From the NCBI GenBank assembly GCA_041552135.1, contig JBFELL010000134.1, forward strand, positions 1 through 8,153: a DNA stretch of 8,153 nt. The letters are read 5' to 3'. The position numbers and the translations under genes are program-made. A model generated the notes under the pieces. That model was not told where the DNA came from, made no database searches, and was given only the letters and a program-made list of their open reading frames with translations. Shown piece by piece: positions 7,388-8,153 of the stretch (positions are counted from its first letter, which is position 1; each line of letters starts with the position of its first letter). Origin of the DNA: SZUA-186 sp041552135 (GTDB lineage: Bacteria; Pseudomonadota; Gammaproteobacteria; UBA9214).

Positions 7388-7412
7388 AAACTTGACTAAA
7401 ACACTCAGGTAT
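7388..7412 (+). promoter_or_regulatory. IscR type 1-like operator over the promoter of the DsrC-family gene
   Basis: The 25 bases run AAACTTGACT, AAAAC, ACTCAGGTAT. Against the published E. coli IscR type 1 consensus as I remember it (ATASYYGACT, then RWWWY, then AGTCRRSTAT), 23 of 25 positions agree; the differences are at positions 2 and 17. The site covers the TTGACT -35 box of the promoter below, the arrangement by which [2Fe-2S]-IscR represses its own isc promoter. No iscR gene is in the window. Confidence 0.6.
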
Positions 7413-7420
7413 TGTTCAAT
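7392..7420 (+). promoter_or_regulatory. Predicted sigma70 promoter for the DsrC-family gene
   Basis: TTGACT (7392-7397) and TTCAAT (7415-7420) are separated by 17 bases, giving five of six and four of six matches to the consensus boxes. Transcription would begin near 7427 and leave a 5' leader of about 95 bases. The leader contains a small inverted repeat, GCCGGG (7461-7466) and CCCGGC (7475-7480), which could fold but has no clear regulatory meaning. The strong -35 and the overlapping IscR-like site support each other. Confidence 0.5.
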
Positions 7421-7521
7421 GTCCGCTGGCCCCGCAGATCTACGGGCAGAAATCCGACCGGCCGGGCGGCTGCACCCGGCACGCCAGGTGTGATGAACAC
7501 GCAGCAATAGAGAGAATTGCA

Positions 7522-7815
7522 ATGACACTACCCGAACGCGATGGTGATGGTTACCTCACCGACATGGACGCCTGGAGCCCGGAGATCGGCCGCGAAATGG
7601 CGGCAAACGATGGCGTGGAGCTGGACGACGTCAAGTGGGAGCAGGTCCTGCAGGCACGCCAGTATTACGAGGAACATTCGGTCGTCCCGCCGATCCGCAA
7701 GTTTGCCAAGTACATCGGCGAAAACCAGAAGGACATGTTCAAGCTGTGGATGACCGGTCCGATGAAACCCATCACCAAGTACGGTGGCCTGCCCAAGCCC
7801 ACCGGCTGCGTCTGA
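7522..7815 (+). CDS. DsrC/TusE/RspA-family sulfur-relay protein, single-cysteine short form
   Basis: The 97-residue product is a DsrC-superfamily protein, small carriers that hold sulfur on a C-terminal cysteine. Family features include DGYLTDMDAWSPEI near the N-terminus, the WEQVLQARQYYEEHSVVPPIR core (39-59), and the hallmark arm GLPKPTGCV with the penultimate Cys96. The second DsrC cysteine, 11 residues earlier, is Thr85 here. It therefore cannot form the intramolecular disulfide or trisulfide of true DsrC, which carries sulfur to or from sulfite reductase. Compared with DsrC and E. coli TusE sequences as I recall them, it lacks about 7 residues between Arg59 and the C-terminal arm. It also has a short N-terminus. 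This suggests the RspA-like branch rather than classical TusE, so no symbol is given. AGAGAGA (7509-7515) is a moderate ribosome-binding site. It stands alone between a promoter and a terminator. Family is secure; function is not. Confidence 0.9.
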   Translation: MTLPERDGDGYLTDMDAWSPEIGREMAANDGVELDDVKWEQVLQARQYYEEHSVVPPIRKFAKYIGENQKDMFKLWMTGPMKPITKYGGLPKPTGCV

Positions 7816-7823
7816 AGCCCGAA

Positions 7824-7848
7824 AAAACGGCGGCCTTGCCGCCGTTTT
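7824..7848. terminator. Bidirectional intrinsic terminator between the DsrC-family gene and ppa
   Basis: AAAACGGCGGC (7824-7834) and GCCGCCGTTTT (7838-7848) form a perfect 11-base-pair stem around a 3-base loop. It starts 8 bases after the DsrC-family stop and ends 21 bases from the ppa stop. On the plus strand the tail is TTTT; on the minus strand it is six T (7827-7822). It can therefore end both convergent transcripts, with the stronger T-run for ppa. Confidence 0.92.
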
Positions 7849-7869
7849 CACATCCCGGTCACGGTGTGG

Positions 7870-8153
7870 CTAGAAACGCGGTTTGACGGGGGCGGCATCG
7901 AAGCGCTCGATGCTGGCCATCACTTCTTCCCGGGCCTCCTGCGCACTGTTCCAGCCCTCGATCCGTACCCACTTGCCTGGCTCCAGGTCCTTGTAGTGCT
8001 CATAGAAATGCATGATCTGGTTACGCAACTCCTCCGGCAGGTCGGAGCAGCCCTGCATCTCGCGGTACAGCCGTGACAGCTTGTCGACCGGGACGGCGAT
8101 GATCTTCGGGTCCGGGCCGCCGTCATCGACCATCTTCAGGATGCCAAGCGGCC
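7870..8153 (-). CDS. ppa: Inorganic pyrophosphatase, family I, C-terminal half (cut by window edge)
   Basis: This soluble cytoplasmic enzyme hydrolyses pyrophosphate to phosphate, driving biosynthetic reactions forward. The visible part, about 94 codons ending in TAG at 7872-7870, is open through the right edge, so the true start lies outside. It begins PLGILKMVDDGGPDPKIIAVP, which contains the family I active-site pattern. The two aspartates and lysine of VDDGGPDPK correspond to E. coli Asp97, Asp102 and Lys104. Later HFYEHYKDLEPGKWVRIEGW carries the conserved Tyr-Lys pair (E. coli Tyr141-Lys142). The internal ATG at 8133 is not the start. About half of the usual 175 or so residues are present. 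It converges on the DsrC-family gene and shares its terminator. No feature suggests damage. Confidence 0.96.
   Translation of the reverse strand, partial: PLGILKMVDDGGPDPKIIAVPVDKLSRLYREMQGCSDLPEELRNQIMHFYEHYKDLEPGKWVRIEGWNSAQEAREEVMASIERFDAAPVKPRF

Larger units (their letters stand above)
7220..7521. other. Divergent intergenic region of about 300 bases
   Basis: This stretch separates the minus-strand copper block from the plus-strand DsrC-like gene and should hold promoters for both. On the plus-strand side a good -35 (TTGACT) and an IscR-like operator lie at 7388-7420. On the minus-strand side I find no convincing promoter: candidate boxes are GATAAT (7330-7325), and TTGTAC with CATGAT flanking a C-rich spacer. 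I see no CueR-type dyad or CusR/CopR box that I would defend. A 7-base direct repeat (7254-7270), a G-rich run GAGGGGGCGGGGGG (7297-7310) and two very short open frames are also present. No gene is supported here. Confidence 0.6.

Noticed and set aside
7220..7400. CueR-type or CusR/CopR-type copper operator upstream of the copper operon
   Set aside because: I looked for the MerR-family dyad with a long promoter spacer and for TGACA-type copper boxes on the minus strand and found no match good enough to report.
7461..7480. Inverted repeat GCCGGG/CCCGGC as a riboswitch or attenuator in the DsrC-family gene leader
   Set aside because: Only six base pairs with an 8-base loop, no T-tract and no recognised riboswitch features; such repeats are common in GC-rich DNA.
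7419..7493. 24-codon frame in the leader of the DsrC-family gene (MSAGPADLRAEIRPAG then RLHPARQV)
   Set aside because: Its ATG overlaps the predicted -10 box and lies before the expected transcription start, and the peptide has no regulatory codon run.
7253..7528. 91-codon minus-strand frame through the intergenic region
   Set aside because: It spans the promoter and IscR-like site of the DsrC-family gene, would start inside that gene, and has low-complexity Arg/Pro/Ala-rich composition without a domain.
1..8153. CRISPR arrays, insertion sequences, tRNA or rRNA genes, attachment sites
   Set aside because: No regularly spaced repeats, transposase-like proteins, terminal inverted repeats or tRNA-like folds were seen on either strand.

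Overview
The window is a GC-rich stretch (roughly 60-65% G+C by eye) with compact, mostly co-directional genes. The CusCBA proteins, the LpxL-type acyltransferase, the single-cysteine DsrC-family protein and the family I pyrophosphatase all resemble proteobacterial proteins. A gammaproteobacterium, possibly of the Chromatiales/Ectothiorhodospiraceae type, is the most natural guess. This is an inference from family resemblance; there is no rRNA gene or other marker here.

Layout. Positions 1-123 are mostly non-coding on visible evidence, with at most the first codons of a further minus-strand gene at 59-1. Positions 124-7219 hold a minus-strand block, read right to left. It starts with a small exported Met/His/Cys-rich protein (7219-6827). 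Then come a TolC-like outer-membrane channel (cusC-like, 6751-5435), a membrane-fusion protein (cusB-like, 5438-4248) and an RND pump (cusA-like, 4251-1099). The last gene, 30 bases on, is a lipid-A-type acyltransferase (1068-124). The three pump genes overlap by ATGA junctions and are almost certainly one translationally coupled unit. A strong imperfect hairpin separates the small protein gene from cusC. Positions 7220-7521 are a divergent intergenic region. A plus-strand DsrC/TusE-family gene (7522-7815) follows, then a perfect bidirectional terminator (7824-7848), then the C-terminal half of inorganic pyrophosphatase on the minus strand, running off the right edge.

How the genes work together. 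The block is a monovalent copper/silver detoxification module. The pump takes metal from the periplasm (and perhaps the cytoplasm) and passes it through CusB and CusC across the outer membrane. The small exported protein probably binds metal in the periplasm and may substitute for the absent CusF chaperone. The acyltransferase probably modifies lipid A, and its link to the metal operon is only positional. The DsrC-like gene has a close match to the IscR type 1 operator over its predicted -35 box, suggesting iron-sulfur-responsive control.

Nothing here is convincingly a wholly new system. The most interesting points are the IscR-like site before an atypical short single-cysteine DsrC-family protein, the Met/His/Cys-rich leader gene of the cus operon, and two substitutions in CusA at positions important in the E. 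coli pump.
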